DNA of 47,553 nucleotides from Sphingobacterium rhinopitheci (GTDB taxonomy: Bacteria > Bacteroidota > Bacteroidia > Sphingobacteriales > Sphingobacteriaceae), in assembly GCF_022627575.1 (NCBI RefSeq), contig NZ_JADEYQ010000018.1:1-47553 (forward strand), written 5' to 3'. How positions within the stretch are numbered: position 1 is the stretch's first letter; each line of letters starts with the position of its first letter. Below are positions 1 to 8,231 of this stretch, piece after piece. Position numbers and translations under genes: made by a program. Under the pieces are notes generated by a model that worked only from the letters and a program-made list of their open reading frames with translations, was not told the DNA's origin and did not search any database.

Positions 1-506
1 AATGTTTAGTGGATTCTAAATCGTATTTGAATAAATGTTTAGGCACTGGATATCCGAACTATATTTTTTATAAATTGGAATATATTTTATGGAAAGATAG
101 AGTGGGGATTTGTGAAGAAAAGGGCTTAAATCTTGAAAAATGGAATAAGTTTCGATTAATTGCTAAAAATTCTGTTGAACATATATTTCCTCAGCATCAA
201 AAGGAAGAAAATAAACATATTCATTACTTGTCAGAAGAAGAATTAACTGATTGTAATTTAAATGAACAACATCCCATTGATGATTTTGGAAATCTGGTAC
301 TGATATCACCTGGTATGAATTCGGAATATAGTAATATGCCATATAAGCAAAAGAAGGGAAAATATGATTCTAAAACAGAAATAGATTCCTTGAAATCTGA
401 TTTAATCTTTAAAAATGGAGATTGGAATTGGAAATTAGCTCAAGAACATAAAAATGAAATGATTGTTCTACTTGAAAAGTATATTAATAAATTAAAAACC
501 AAATAA
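1..506 (+). CDS. C-terminal part of a DUF262/DUF1524-type nuclease-like protein (5' end outside window)
   Basis: The reading frame is open back to the window edge, so this is the end of a longer gene; the GTG at 9 is probably an internal valine. The fragment carries the DUF1524 His-Me (HNH-like) signature: a VEHIFPQH block, then a GNLVLIS block followed by an asparagine (GMNSEYSN). In DUF262/DUF1524 proteins, which include the GmrSD type IV restriction enzymes, this C-terminal domain is the putative nuclease and an N-terminal DUF262 domain binds NTP. The N-terminal half is not visible, so a defence role is inferred from the family only. It ends with TAA three bases before a short broken frame. 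Confidence 0.6.
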   Translation, partial: CLVDSKSYLNKCLGTGYPNYIFYKLEYILWKDRVGICEEKGLNLEKWNKFRLIAKNSVEHIFPQHQKEENKHIHYLSEEELTDCNLNEQHPIDDFGNLVLISPGMNSEYSNMPYKQKKGKYDSKTEIDSLKSDLIFKNGDWNWKLAQEHKNEMIVLLEKYINKLKTK

Positions 507-509
507 ATA

Positions 510-593
510 ATGTCTTACGAATACTCAGAAGAGTATAATATAGAACTTATCGAATAGGACGACTTATTGGATAATAAATCGTCTGAAATTTGA
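510..593 (+). other. Short frame interrupted by an in-frame TAG; possible gene scrap
   Basis: An ATG at 510 opens 15 codons (MSYEYSEEYNIELIE), then TAG at 555-557. The same frame continues for 11 more codons with similar acidic composition before TGA at 591-593. Nothing here is recognised. It may be a remnant or chance. It is listed because a second in-frame TAG breaks the Fic gene just downstream. The DNA from 594 to 694 shows no gene. Confidence 0.2.
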
Positions 594-694
594 ATTTTAT
601 TTGTATTTATTTTTAAGTAAGATGTTGAAAATTAGCTATTAATACTTTTTGTATCGGGAAGTAAGTATTTAAATCTGGTTAAAACTACATATTA

Positions 695-1279
695 GTGAAA
701 TTACATAAAGCCAATCGTTTTATAGAGTAGTTTACCTATAGTGATAAAACCATTGACGGCAAAAGTAAGACGAAAGCGTATGCGCTGTTCCAAAGTTCAT
801 TTATCGATAGCATAGAAGTCGGTACTGTTAAAGGCTTGCAACAGATCCATGCGTATTTGTTTGGTGGCTTGTATGATTTTGCTGGACAGATACGCCGTAA
901 GAATATTGCAAAAGGAGGATTTCAATTTGCTATGGCGCAATTTTTACCCAATACGTTGAAAGATATTGAGGCTATGCCAGATTTTACTTTTGATGAGATT
1001 ATAGACAAATATGTCGTAATGAACATTGCACATCCCTTTATGGAAGGAAATGGCCGATGTACACGTATTTGGTTGCATCTGATGCTCAAGCGCTCATTAA
1101 AGAAAAGTGTGGATTGGAGTAAAATAGCCAAAAATGATTATCACCAAGCGATGATCAATAGTGTGCTTAATAGTCAAGTGCTTAAGGAAGCAATAAAAAC
1201 TGCGTTGACTGAGCATATCCATAGCCGAGAGATGTTTAGGAAAGGAATCGACTATTCTTATTACTACGAAGAAAAATAG
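695..1279 (+). pseudogene. Fic/DOC-family protein gene interrupted by TAG
   Basis: The frame starts with GTG at 695 (VKLHKANRFIE), meets TAG at 728-730, then continues as FTYSDKTIDGKSKTKAYALF and runs open to 1279. The Fic core is intact: the motif HPFMEGNGRCTRIW matches HPFx(D/E)GNGRxxR, and the flap segment FAGQIRRKNI is upstream. Fic proteins transfer AMP or other phosphate-containing groups to target proteins. Total length would be about 194 codons, normal for this small class. Translation from the TTG at 836 would lack the N-terminal helices. The sequence on both sides of the TAG reads like family sequence, so a nonsense mutation in a recently lost gene is the simplest view. An A-rich stretch before 695 gives no clear start signal. 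Confidence 0.65.
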
Positions 1280-1295
1280 TTTTTACTGGTTTGTT

Positions 1296-1412
1296 ATGAA
1301 GGAAAACAATATTAAGAATAAAAATGATTTCAATATTTAACAGAACATAAAAATGATCGTATTCTTTCTAAGCAAATTTTAAGAAGTGGAGCTTCTGTTG
1401 GTGCTATGCTGT
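1296..1412 (+). pseudogene. Remnant of a four-helix-bundle (23S rRNA IVP-like) protein gene
   Basis: ATG at 1296 begins MKENNIKNKNDFNI and stops. From 1343, in another frame, the codons read EHKNDRILSKQILRSGASVGAM. The motif LSxQxLRSGxSxGA is the hallmark of the small four-helix-bundle family that includes 23S rRNA intervening-sequence proteins. About 20 residues between the two parts are missing and the C-terminal half is gone; similarity stops at about 1410, where the antisense sigma gene begins. It is therefore an internally deleted, 3'-truncated scrap. Confidence 0.5.
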
Positions 1413-1880
1413 TGTTTGCAATTCTTCACACACTTCAGCAGTTGTCTTACCTTCTAGAATGGTAAGGCGAAAGATTTCAGCTTGTTGTTTAGGTAGTTTT
1501 TCCAATGCTTCACCAATAAGCGTAATGAGTTCAGTATGGATTATTTTTGTTAAAATATCATTCTCTGGGTTTGTTAAGAAAAAGGCTTCTTCTATTTGTC
1601 CATGAGGATATCGCTCACGAACTTTCTTTGCCTGATCTAAACAACTGTTACGAACAACAATGTATAGAAAACTTTTCAATTCTTCTATGCTGTAAAACTG
1701 TGTGCGATTTTTCCAAAGCTTAACAAATGATTCAGAAATTATTTCGGGGATAGCATCTTTATCACGAACAAGTTTATAGGCGAAAAAATGAAGATTATGA
1801 CTATATAAATCCATAAAATAAGATAGCGCAGATTCGTTACCTAACCTGAGATTAGCCAAATGTTTTTCTATTTTTATCAT
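1404..1880 (-). pseudogene. ECF sigma factor gene truncated inside the sigma-4 helix-turn-helix
   Basis: Residues 10-75 form a sigma-2 region (ALSYFMDLYSHNLHFFAYKL, then IPEIISESFVKLWKNR) and residues 125-155 the start of sigma-4 (LEKLPKQQAEIFRLTILEGK). The protein ends after 158 residues, within the first helix of the HTH (TTAEVCEELQTTA). The recognition helix that contacts the -35 element, normally followed by about 20 more residues, is absent. The break coincides with the four-helix-bundle scrap, so a deletion or rearrangement joined two gene fragments. A promoter-like sequence remains upstream. It lies downstream of nutrient locus 1, beyond that operon's terminator. It may once have partnered the FecR at 8232-9449, which has no sigma gene of its own, but that is inference. 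Confidence 0.65.
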
Positions 1881-1904
1881 AAGTAGGTTTTAAATGGGCT
1901 ATAG

Positions 1905-1936
1905 TAAATATACTGTTAATCATATATTTACGCAAA
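1905..1936 (-). promoter_or_regulatory. Bacteroidota-type promoter for the truncated sigma gene
   Basis: On the minus strand, TTTG (1936-1933) is followed after 20 bases by TATATTTA (1912-1905). This is one base off the TAnnTTTG -7 consensus, at the expected spacing. It lies 25 bp before the ATG at 1880. Confidence 0.45.
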
Positions 1937-2006
1937 TTATTTATGCTAATTATTTTGGAATTTTTGTTGTTTTGTGACCACAGACGGGATTATTTTTTTA
2001 TATAAA

Positions 2007-2036
2007 TGGGCGTATCAACAAGAGTTAATACGCCCA
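2007..2036 (-). terminator. Hairpin terminator ending nutrient locus 1
   Basis: TGGGCGTAT (2007-2015) pairs perfectly with ATACGCCCA (2028-2036) across a 12-base loop. On the minus strand it is followed by T-rich sequence. It sits 23 bp beyond the stop of the last locus gene. Confidence 0.6.
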
Positions 2037-2059
2037 AAATATATAAATTGAATACTTCA

Positions 2060-2893
2060 CTATTGTGATTTAAACGCCCAAAAATAGGCTGTACCCCAAG
2101 CTCCAGTTCCAGGAGGAGCATAGGAAAGCATTAGCTCAGTACCATTAAGTACTAGAATATCATATTCATATACTGCAATTCCGCCTTCGTCAGGAGATTT
2201 TCCAGAAAGTACCGTAACACCCTTAGTCGTAAGTTTACCTTTGGCCCACACTGTTCCATCATCAAGAAGTATCTGTTTATCCATTTCGAATTTGTACGAT
2301 CCCTTTTCAATAGTACCGTTAGATTTGACTTTATGCAACTCCGCATTTTTTAGATGGAAAATCATTTTAGCCCCTACACCTTCGTTAGCTGCTTGGCCAT
2401 TCATATCAGATTCTTGTAATGTCCACCATGATGGAGCTACATTTCCTTTATATCCACCATTTCCCCAGACAGCAGGCTTGTCAGTGTCCCAAACCCAAGT
2501 TTTTTCGGATCCACCTGTCAGAAAACCCCATTCCAAAGGTACTTCATAGGTTAGTTCATCGATGTCTACCGATAAAGTTTTTGTAATAGTTGTGCCATTT
2601 GCATTAAGTCCTGTAAATACTATTTCATTCTGTCCAGTAGCAACCATTAGTACGGTATCAGTCATTTTTTGTGTCACACCTATACCGAAATTCCAAGATG
2701 ATAGGACAGGGCTATTGTTTATCAAAACAACTTTATTACTCTTTTTACCATTCACAATAAGAGGCGTAGCACTGATTTTTAGTTCCTCAGCTGTAATTGC
2801 CGATCCTATGTCCATACGGTCTTCAATTGGATCACATGCCAGCACAAATAGTGCGAGTAAACTATAGAGATAATATATTGTACGATTTTTCAT
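2060..2893 (-). CDS. Outer-membrane lipoprotein of SusCD locus 1 (possible ligand-binding SusE/F analogue)
   Basis: The start at 2893 (MKNRTIYYLYSLLALF) is preferred over an upstream ATG at 2929, because it places the signal peptide at the N-terminus and leaves 16 bp after susD. A lipobox (VLAC) predicts lipidation at a cysteine about 20 residues in, followed by DPIED. The roughly 255-residue mature part has an early beta-rich segment and a Trp/Gly-rich second half (EWGFLTGGSEKTWVW; ending YFWAFKSQ). Third genes after susC-susD often encode surface lipoproteins that bind the imported ligand, and that role is inferred from position. No enzyme motif is visible and I do not recognise the family. 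Confidence 0.6.
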   Translation of the reverse strand: MKNRTIYYLYSLLALFVLACDPIEDRMDIGSAITAEELKISATPLIVNGKKSNKVVLINNSPVLSSWNFGIGVTQKMTDTVLMVATGQNEIVFTGLNANGTTITKTLSVDIDELTYEVPLEWGFLTGGSEKTWVWDTDKPAVWGNGGYKGNVAPSWWTLQESDMNGQAANEGVGAKMIFHLKNAELHKVKSNGTIEKGSYKFEMDKQILLDDGTVWAKGKLTTKGVTVLSGKSPDEGGIAVYEYDILVLNGTELMLSYAPPGTGAWGTAYFWAFKSQ

Positions 2894-2909
2894 GTTTTCA
2901 AATTTTAAA

Positions 2910-4601
2910 TTACCATCCAGTGTATTCATGAGTGTTTTCGCCCCATCCTTTATTTTGTGTTAAAACACCATTTGAAAGTGCAATTTGTGAAGTCGGAATT
3001 GGCCAGAACCCGCCAGTAGCTTCAAATCTTGCTCTATATCCACCACCAAAACCTTTCATCTGAGTGTCCACATTTTTGTTTTTTATTTCAATACCTTCTT
3101 GACTTGCTAAAGCATCGGCTGCATCCTGCCAACGCATTAAGTCAAAATAGCGTAATCCTTCAAATGCTAATTCCCAACGACGTTCGAGTTTCAGCGCAGC
3201 TAAAGAATAATTGATTGCGGGCAAATTAACACGTGCGCGAACACGATTAAGATTGCTGGCAGTTTCACTTAACTCGGCGTGCATTAATAAGACGTCCGCA
3301 AAACGTATTAACACCATATCTTGGGTATGTGCGAGTTGGTAATCAGCTTGTGCTCCATCTGCTAAAATAGCGTAAGAGGGGATAAGAGCGCCATTATCAT
3401 AGGCTGTGATGGCAATATATTTTTTCTGCCAAAATCCAGTTTCTTCCATTTGACTATCCGCACCATAGATGTATCCTGCTAAATCATTGTCTGCATTGAT
3501 AATTGATCCTTCACGACGTACGTCATTAGGCTCTGCAGCACGCCAATCATTCCATAGTTTTGAATTAACGGGTCCAGCTCCCCAGCCTTGTCCAAAGGGG
3601 AAAGTATTGGCTTGACCATTGTTTGACCTTAGGCCAAAATGTAAGTTTAGTTGATTTGTATAGCCTAAGATGTAGGTATCACCCCAATCTGCTAAAGTTC
3701 CAAATTTCACAGCAAACACTGTTTCTTTATGTCCTTCACCTGCATACTGTAAATTATTATTCGTCGCATAAGGATAGTCAGTCTTGGTAAATTTGTTTGA
3801 ATATGGCCAAAGATTACGAAAATCATCAATAAGTCCATGTCCACTATTGGCAATACAATCTTCTAACCATTGTATGACTTGAGCTTTGCTCACGCTTCCT
3901 CCATCAGTTAATGGCAATTCTGTTTTATTGTAGTAGCCCGTGTAAAATAAAAATACACGTGCCATCAAGGCTTGTGCAGCCCAGCGTGTTGCATGACCAG
4001 AAACCACTGTGTTGTAGGCTGAGTTCGGCATTATCTCTATTGCTGTTTTAAGATCTTGTGCTATGACAGCATAGGTTTCCTCAGTAGGTGCTTTTGGCAC
4101 ATTTGAAACGGTAGAACTCGTCACTAAGGGGACTTCCCCAAACATTTGGGATAACTCGAAATAGTATAGTGCACGTAAGAAATGTACTTCGCCTAAAGTT
4201 TGATTAAATTCGGCTTCCGTATTCCAACCTGTTACTTGATTTAAGGTTTCTAATGCTGTATTTGCCCGAAAAATCCCTTGATAGCGTGCTGTCCAAAATG
4301 TAAGAAAACGATCTGGCTGTGTGTTCATTAAGTGGTCAAGACCTTGCATATCGCGATCATTCTCGCCACCGCCACCAAATCTATCATCCGAAGCGAGTTC
4401 TGCCATGTAAAAATGGGAGTGCTGCACATTCGTTACCGCTGCATTCAAGCTATTGTATACCCCCGTGAGCATAACTTGTGCATCGGCTACTGTTACAGGG
4501 AAATTTCCTGTGTTCTTTTTATCAAAACTTTCTGTATCTAAAAAGTTATCGCAAGCGCTAAGGCTTCCTGCTAATAACATAAGTATAAATGCTTTTTTCA
4601 T
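2910..4601 (-). CDS. SusD/RagB-family outer-membrane nutrient-binding lipoprotein (locus 1)
   Basis: This 563-residue protein has signal peptide MKKAFILMLLAGSLSAC (lipobox LSAC) and the usual mature start DNFLDTES. It shows the SusD landmarks: an early TPR-type region (EVHFLRALYYFELSQMFGEVPLV, about 130-155), a loop-rich central part, and the C-terminal block LERRWELAFEGLRYFDLMRW. Near the end is FWPIPTSQIALSNG. SusD proteins form the lid over the SusC channel and capture substrate at the cell surface. The gene lies 6 bp after susC and 16 bp before the lipoprotein gene, so the three are almost certainly co-transcribed. The substrate cannot be read from the sequence. Confidence 0.93.
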   Translation of the reverse strand: MKKAFILMLLAGSLSACDNFLDTESFDKKNTGNFPVTVADAQVMLTGVYNSLNAAVTNVQHSHFYMAELASDDRFGGGGENDRDMQGLDHLMNTQPDRFLTFWTARYQGIFRANTALETLNQVTGWNTEAEFNQTLGEVHFLRALYYFELSQMFGEVPLVTSSTVSNVPKAPTEETYAVIAQDLKTAIEIMPNSAYNTVVSGHATRWAAQALMARVFLFYTGYYNKTELPLTDGGSVSKAQVIQWLEDCIANSGHGLIDDFRNLWPYSNKFTKTDYPYATNNNLQYAGEGHKETVFAVKFGTLADWGDTYILGYTNQLNLHFGLRSNNGQANTFPFGQGWGAGPVNSKLWNDWRAAEPNDVRREGSIINADNDLAGYIYGADSQMEETGFWQKKYIAITAYDNGALIPSYAILADGAQADYQLAHTQDMVLIRFADVLLMHAELSETASNLNRVRARVNLPAINYSLAALKLERRWELAFEGLRYFDLMRWQDAADALASQEGIEIKNKNVDTQMKGFGGGYRARFEATGGFWPIPTSQIALSNGVLTQNKGWGENTHEYTGW

Positions 4602-4607
4602 TACTCT

Positions 4608-7600
4608 TTAAAATTTAAGGTTAAGACCAAACATCAGCGTACGTGGTTGCGGATAGAAACCAAGATCAATTCCAGACACCCAAGAGTTGTCATTTCCATA
4701 TCCAATTTCAGGATCCATACCACTGTAATTAGTGAATGTAACTAAGTTCTGAACTGTTGCATAGAATCTTGCTTGTGCAAATGGAGCTTTGTTCCATAAA
4801 CGCTTGAAGTCATAACCAAGCGTAATATTTTGAATCTTCACAAAATCACCATCTTCTATATAGATGTCGGAAATATTTAAGGTATTGGGATGTGCACCAT
4901 TGGTTAATCTTGGGTAACGATTACTTGTCCCTTCGCCATGCCAACGTTGGAAAATTTCGGTTGTATAATTTTGTAATGGACTATCTGCAAACGATCTGTA
5001 TGACTTTGCAATTTGATGACCAAAAGAACCTATAGCGGTAATATTTAAATCAAAACCTTTGTAACCGAAATTGAAATTCATCCCACCACTAAAATCAGGA
5101 TGTGGATTACCGATTAGAGTTTTGTCTAAATCTGTAATCTGTCCGTCCCCATTATAATCTACAAAAATCACATCTCCAGGTTGTGATGTAGACAATACAC
5201 CATGTCCTTGTGCACGAAGCTCATCGATTTGTTGCTGGTTTTGGAAGATCCCTGAAGTCTGAAAGCCATAAAAATAGCCTATTGGGTAATTTACTTGAGC
5301 ACGATACATTTCTTTAGTAGACTGACTCAAGACATCTGGTGCACCATGAATAATTCCTTCAGTATTTGCGATTCGGAGCACTTTGTTTTTATTAAAAGCA
5401 CCATTTATCCCTAAACCGTAGCTAAATTCGCCAGCATTATCATTCCAATTCAAACCAAATTCAATCCCCTTATTTTCGACATCTCCACCATTGATATAAG
5501 GAGCACTTGTACCATATATCGCTAGTACAGGAGCTTGAACTAACCAATCTTTGGTGGTTTTCTTGTACCAATCAAATACTACATTTAGTTTATTCTTTAC
5601 AAATCGTGCATCAAAACCTATGTTAATTTGCTCTGATGTCTCCCAAGTAATATCTGGGTTAGGTAGAATATCAGGGTAAGCGCCACGATTTAAAGAAGAT
5701 TTGTTGTCACCAAAGTAATAACCATTTTTTGGGTCGATGGCAATTGTTGCTAAGTATTGGAATGGGTTGATGCTGGCATTACCATTCTGTCCCCATGAAG
5801 CTCTTAACTTGAAGAAATCAATTGCGTTATTATCTCTTAAGAACGACTCATTCGTAAGAATCCATCCCGCAGATGCAGAAGGGAAATAGCCCCAACGGTT
5901 GCCCCGTGCAAAGTTCGAAGAACCGTCCGCACGTAAGGTAAAGGAAGCCATATACGTTTCTTTTACATTATAATTTGCGCGACCAAAGAAAGATGATAAT
6001 CTGCCCGAGGGCCACTGTATGCCACCTACTGCTGGAATAAAGTTTTCATAACCTTGGCCATTCCCAATAAAAGCTTTGTCCCATTGTCCTGGAAATGAAG
6101 AATTGGCTGTAGTTACATTCAAGCCTTCACCTAAACCTCCTTTTTCTATAGATTGTCCGATGACTAAATCAAGCTGCTGTTCGTTTATGGGTTGAAAGCC
6201 ATAGCTCAATGTGTTTTCCAATACCCAGTTGTATCCTAAGCTTTGACTTTGCGAAATATCGTCGATAGGATTGGTAAGTGTTGTGGAAAGTTGATAGGTA
6301 GGTGTATATTGACGGTAAGAAGATGCGCTCATGCGGTAGCCAAAATTTGTGCGCCATTTTAAACCTTCAATAGGCTGTATCTCCAAATAGGCATTGGCCG
6401 AAAGGTTGTGACTTTTTGAAAGATTCTGTCCACGTCTGTAATACATTTCGGCTGCAGGATTCGCCGTTGCCCCATCTAATGTCCATGCGTCAGCAACTTT
6501 GTCCAATTGATCATAAAAATTCCCTTCACTGTCGTAAATAGGAAGCAGAGGATTGCCCACCAACATATTGTGAACGTCATTCCAATAAATATTTCCAATA
6601 CCTATACCCGAGCGGTTACTGTATGCATAGTTTACATTTTCACCAAATTTGATTATATCAAAATTGTCATTTTTATACAATACATGCTCTGAATTGATAC
6701 GAGCGGTATGGCGTTGAAAATCAGGGTCTACTGGAGCGCCCATTATTCCATTACGATTGGTTAATGAGTAGCCCATCGAAAATTTTGATTGCTCGTTGCC
6801 TCCCATTAAATTAAGCGATAAATTTTGTAAAACGGCATTTTCATTGCTAATTTCTTTTAACCAGTTTGTACCATTCCATGTTCCATCTTGAATTTGTTGG
6901 TATTGTTTTGGAATAAGAGTCGCCCAATCGTAAGCTGCAGTACCTTCATTGAATCGACGCTCATCTTGAATAATCATGTATTCTTTGGCCGTTAAGAGCG
7001 AAGGTAGTTTGTAAGCATTTTGAAAACCTACATAATTATCTATATGTACTTGTGTGCGACCAGATTTACCTTGTTTGGTGGTAACGAGTACTACCCCGTT
7101 TGCGGCGCGTGATCCATAGATTGCCGCTGAAGCTGCATCTTTGAGTATATCAATACTTTCAATATCCGATGGATTTAGCATATCTATACTTCCTCCTGGT
7201 ATACCGTCAATGACATAAAGAGGTGAGGAGTTGCCAATAGTACCCAAGCCACGGATAGTTACTTTAAAGCTTTCTCCTGGCATACCCGAATTTTGTGTGA
7301 TTTGTACTCCTGGAGCCTGACTTTGCAAACTTTCGAGAATATTGGGTGTACTGAGTTTGGTCAGATTATCGCCTTTTACTTGAATACTAGAGCCGGTGGT
7401 CAATTTCTTCTTTAATGTACCGTAACCCACTACGACAACTTCTTCCATACTATCGTTTGCTTGGGCTAATGTGATTTGTACAGTAGTTTGATTGGTGATG
7501 GTCAATTCTGCACTTTTATAACCAATATAGCGTACTTGTAGTCGTGCTGGCGTTTTCGAAACTCCAATACTAAAGTTACCCTGATTATCAGAGATAGCAC

Positions 7601-8099
7601 TTGCCGTTGTGCCGTCTATTACGATGCTAGCGCCTGCAATGGGATTGCCTTGTTGGTCTATAACACGTCCCTGTAGGGTCCGAGTTTGCTGTGCTATATT
7701 AGTGTTTTTGGTGTTATTATCTAGATTTTTTGTTGATGCTTTTTTTAGGATTAAAGTGCCATCAACCATTTCCCAGTCGATGGATTTTGGTGTTAGCAGT
7801 TTATCTAGCGCTTTATCTAGTGGTGTATTTACAATTTCTGCACTTAGGATGGTTTGAGAAATATCTTTCCCATTGAGCAAAAATGGAATACCCTGTTGTG
7901 CCTGGATGGATTGCATCACTTTGATGAGCGGGGTATTTTTGGCTCTTATAGTGATATTTTGTGCATATCCATGGAAAGCTGATACCTGAAAGTAGCACAG
8001 TAAGGTGAACATTATGGTCATCTTAACAGGCAGCATCCAAGTCGATAAAGATTCGTAAAAACCTTTATACTTAAATTTCTGAGTAATAGGTGTCATCAT
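4608..8099 (-). CDS. SusC/RagA TonB-dependent transporter with STN signalling domain (locus 1)
   Basis: This 1163-residue outer-membrane importer has a signal region to about residue 47 (ending HGYAQ). An STN (secretin/TonB short N-terminal) domain spans about 48-120, with a typical LDKALDKLL stretch. A carboxypeptidase-regulatory-like beta domain begins near 143 (GRVIDQQGNPIAGASIVIDG), followed by the SusC box EEVVVVGYGTLKKK and a plug containing LYVIDGIPGG and AASAAIYGSRAANGVVLV. The rest is the 22-strand barrel, ending in LMFGLNLKF with a terminal aromatic. STN domains pass substrate occupancy to FecR anti-sigma factors in the periplasm, which matches the fecR gene 132 bp upstream. Two tandem ATGs are possible starts. 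Confidence 0.95.
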   Translation of the reverse strand: MMTPITQKFKYKGFYESLSTWMLPVKMTIMFTLLCYFQVSAFHGYAQNITIRAKNTPLIKVMQSIQAQQGIPFLLNGKDISQTILSAEIVNTPLDKALDKLLTPKSIDWEMVDGTLILKKASTKNLDNNTKNTNIAQQTRTLQGRVIDQQGNPIAGASIVIDGTTASAISDNQGNFSIGVSKTPARLQVRYIGYKSAELTITNQTTVQITLAQANDSMEEVVVVGYGTLKKKLTTGSSIQVKGDNLTKLSTPNILESLQSQAPGVQITQNSGMPGESFKVTIRGLGTIGNSSPLYVIDGIPGGSIDMLNPSDIESIDILKDAASAAIYGSRAANGVVLVTTKQGKSGRTQVHIDNYVGFQNAYKLPSLLTAKEYMIIQDERRFNEGTAAYDWATLIPKQYQQIQDGTWNGTNWLKEISNENAVLQNLSLNLMGGNEQSKFSMGYSLTNRNGIMGAPVDPDFQRHTARINSEHVLYKNDNFDIIKFGENVNYAYSNRSGIGIGNIYWNDVHNMLVGNPLLPIYDSEGNFYDQLDKVADAWTLDGATANPAAEMYYRRGQNLSKSHNLSANAYLEIQPIEGLKWRTNFGYRMSASSYRQYTPTYQLSTTLTNPIDDISQSQSLGYNWVLENTLSYGFQPINEQQLDLVIGQSIEKGGLGEGLNVTTANSSFPGQWDKAFIGNGQGYENFIPAVGGIQWPSGRLSSFFGRANYNVKETYMASFTLRADGSSNFARGNRWGYFPSASAGWILTNESFLRDNNAIDFFKLRASWGQNGNASINPFQYLATIAIDPKNGYYFGDNKSSLNRGAYPDILPNPDITWETSEQINIGFDARFVKNKLNVVFDWYKKTTKDWLVQAPVLAIYGTSAPYINGGDVENKGIEFGLNWNDNAGEFSYGLGINGAFNKNKVLRIANTEGIIHGAPDVLSQSTKEMYRAQVNYPIGYFYGFQTSGIFQNQQQIDELRAQGHGVLSTSQPGDVIFVDYNGDGQITDLDKTLIGNPHPDFSGGMNFNFGYKGFDLNITAIGSFGHQIAKSYRSFADSPLQNYTTEIFQRWHGEGTSNRYPRLTNGAHPNTLNISDIYIEDGDFVKIQNITLGYDFKRLWNKAPFAQARFYATVQNLVTFTNYSGMDPEIGYGNDNSWVSGIDLGFYPQPRTLMFGLNLKF

Positions 8100-8231
8100 G
8101 TTGGGTTCTCAATTTGTGGTTTATCTTGTTTAGTGATTTTGCAGCGCTTACTCTGCCATTTGTAGTTATCGGTTCTGTTTCAAAGAATTTGCCGACCATA
8201 GTTTGTTTCCATTTCATGTATCATAATTTGT

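Noticed and set aside
2241..2867. Two plus-strand frames of about 100 codons opposite the locus 1 lipoprotein gene
   Set aside because: They lie antisense to a gene with a clear signal peptide and operon context, and their sequences have no domain features.
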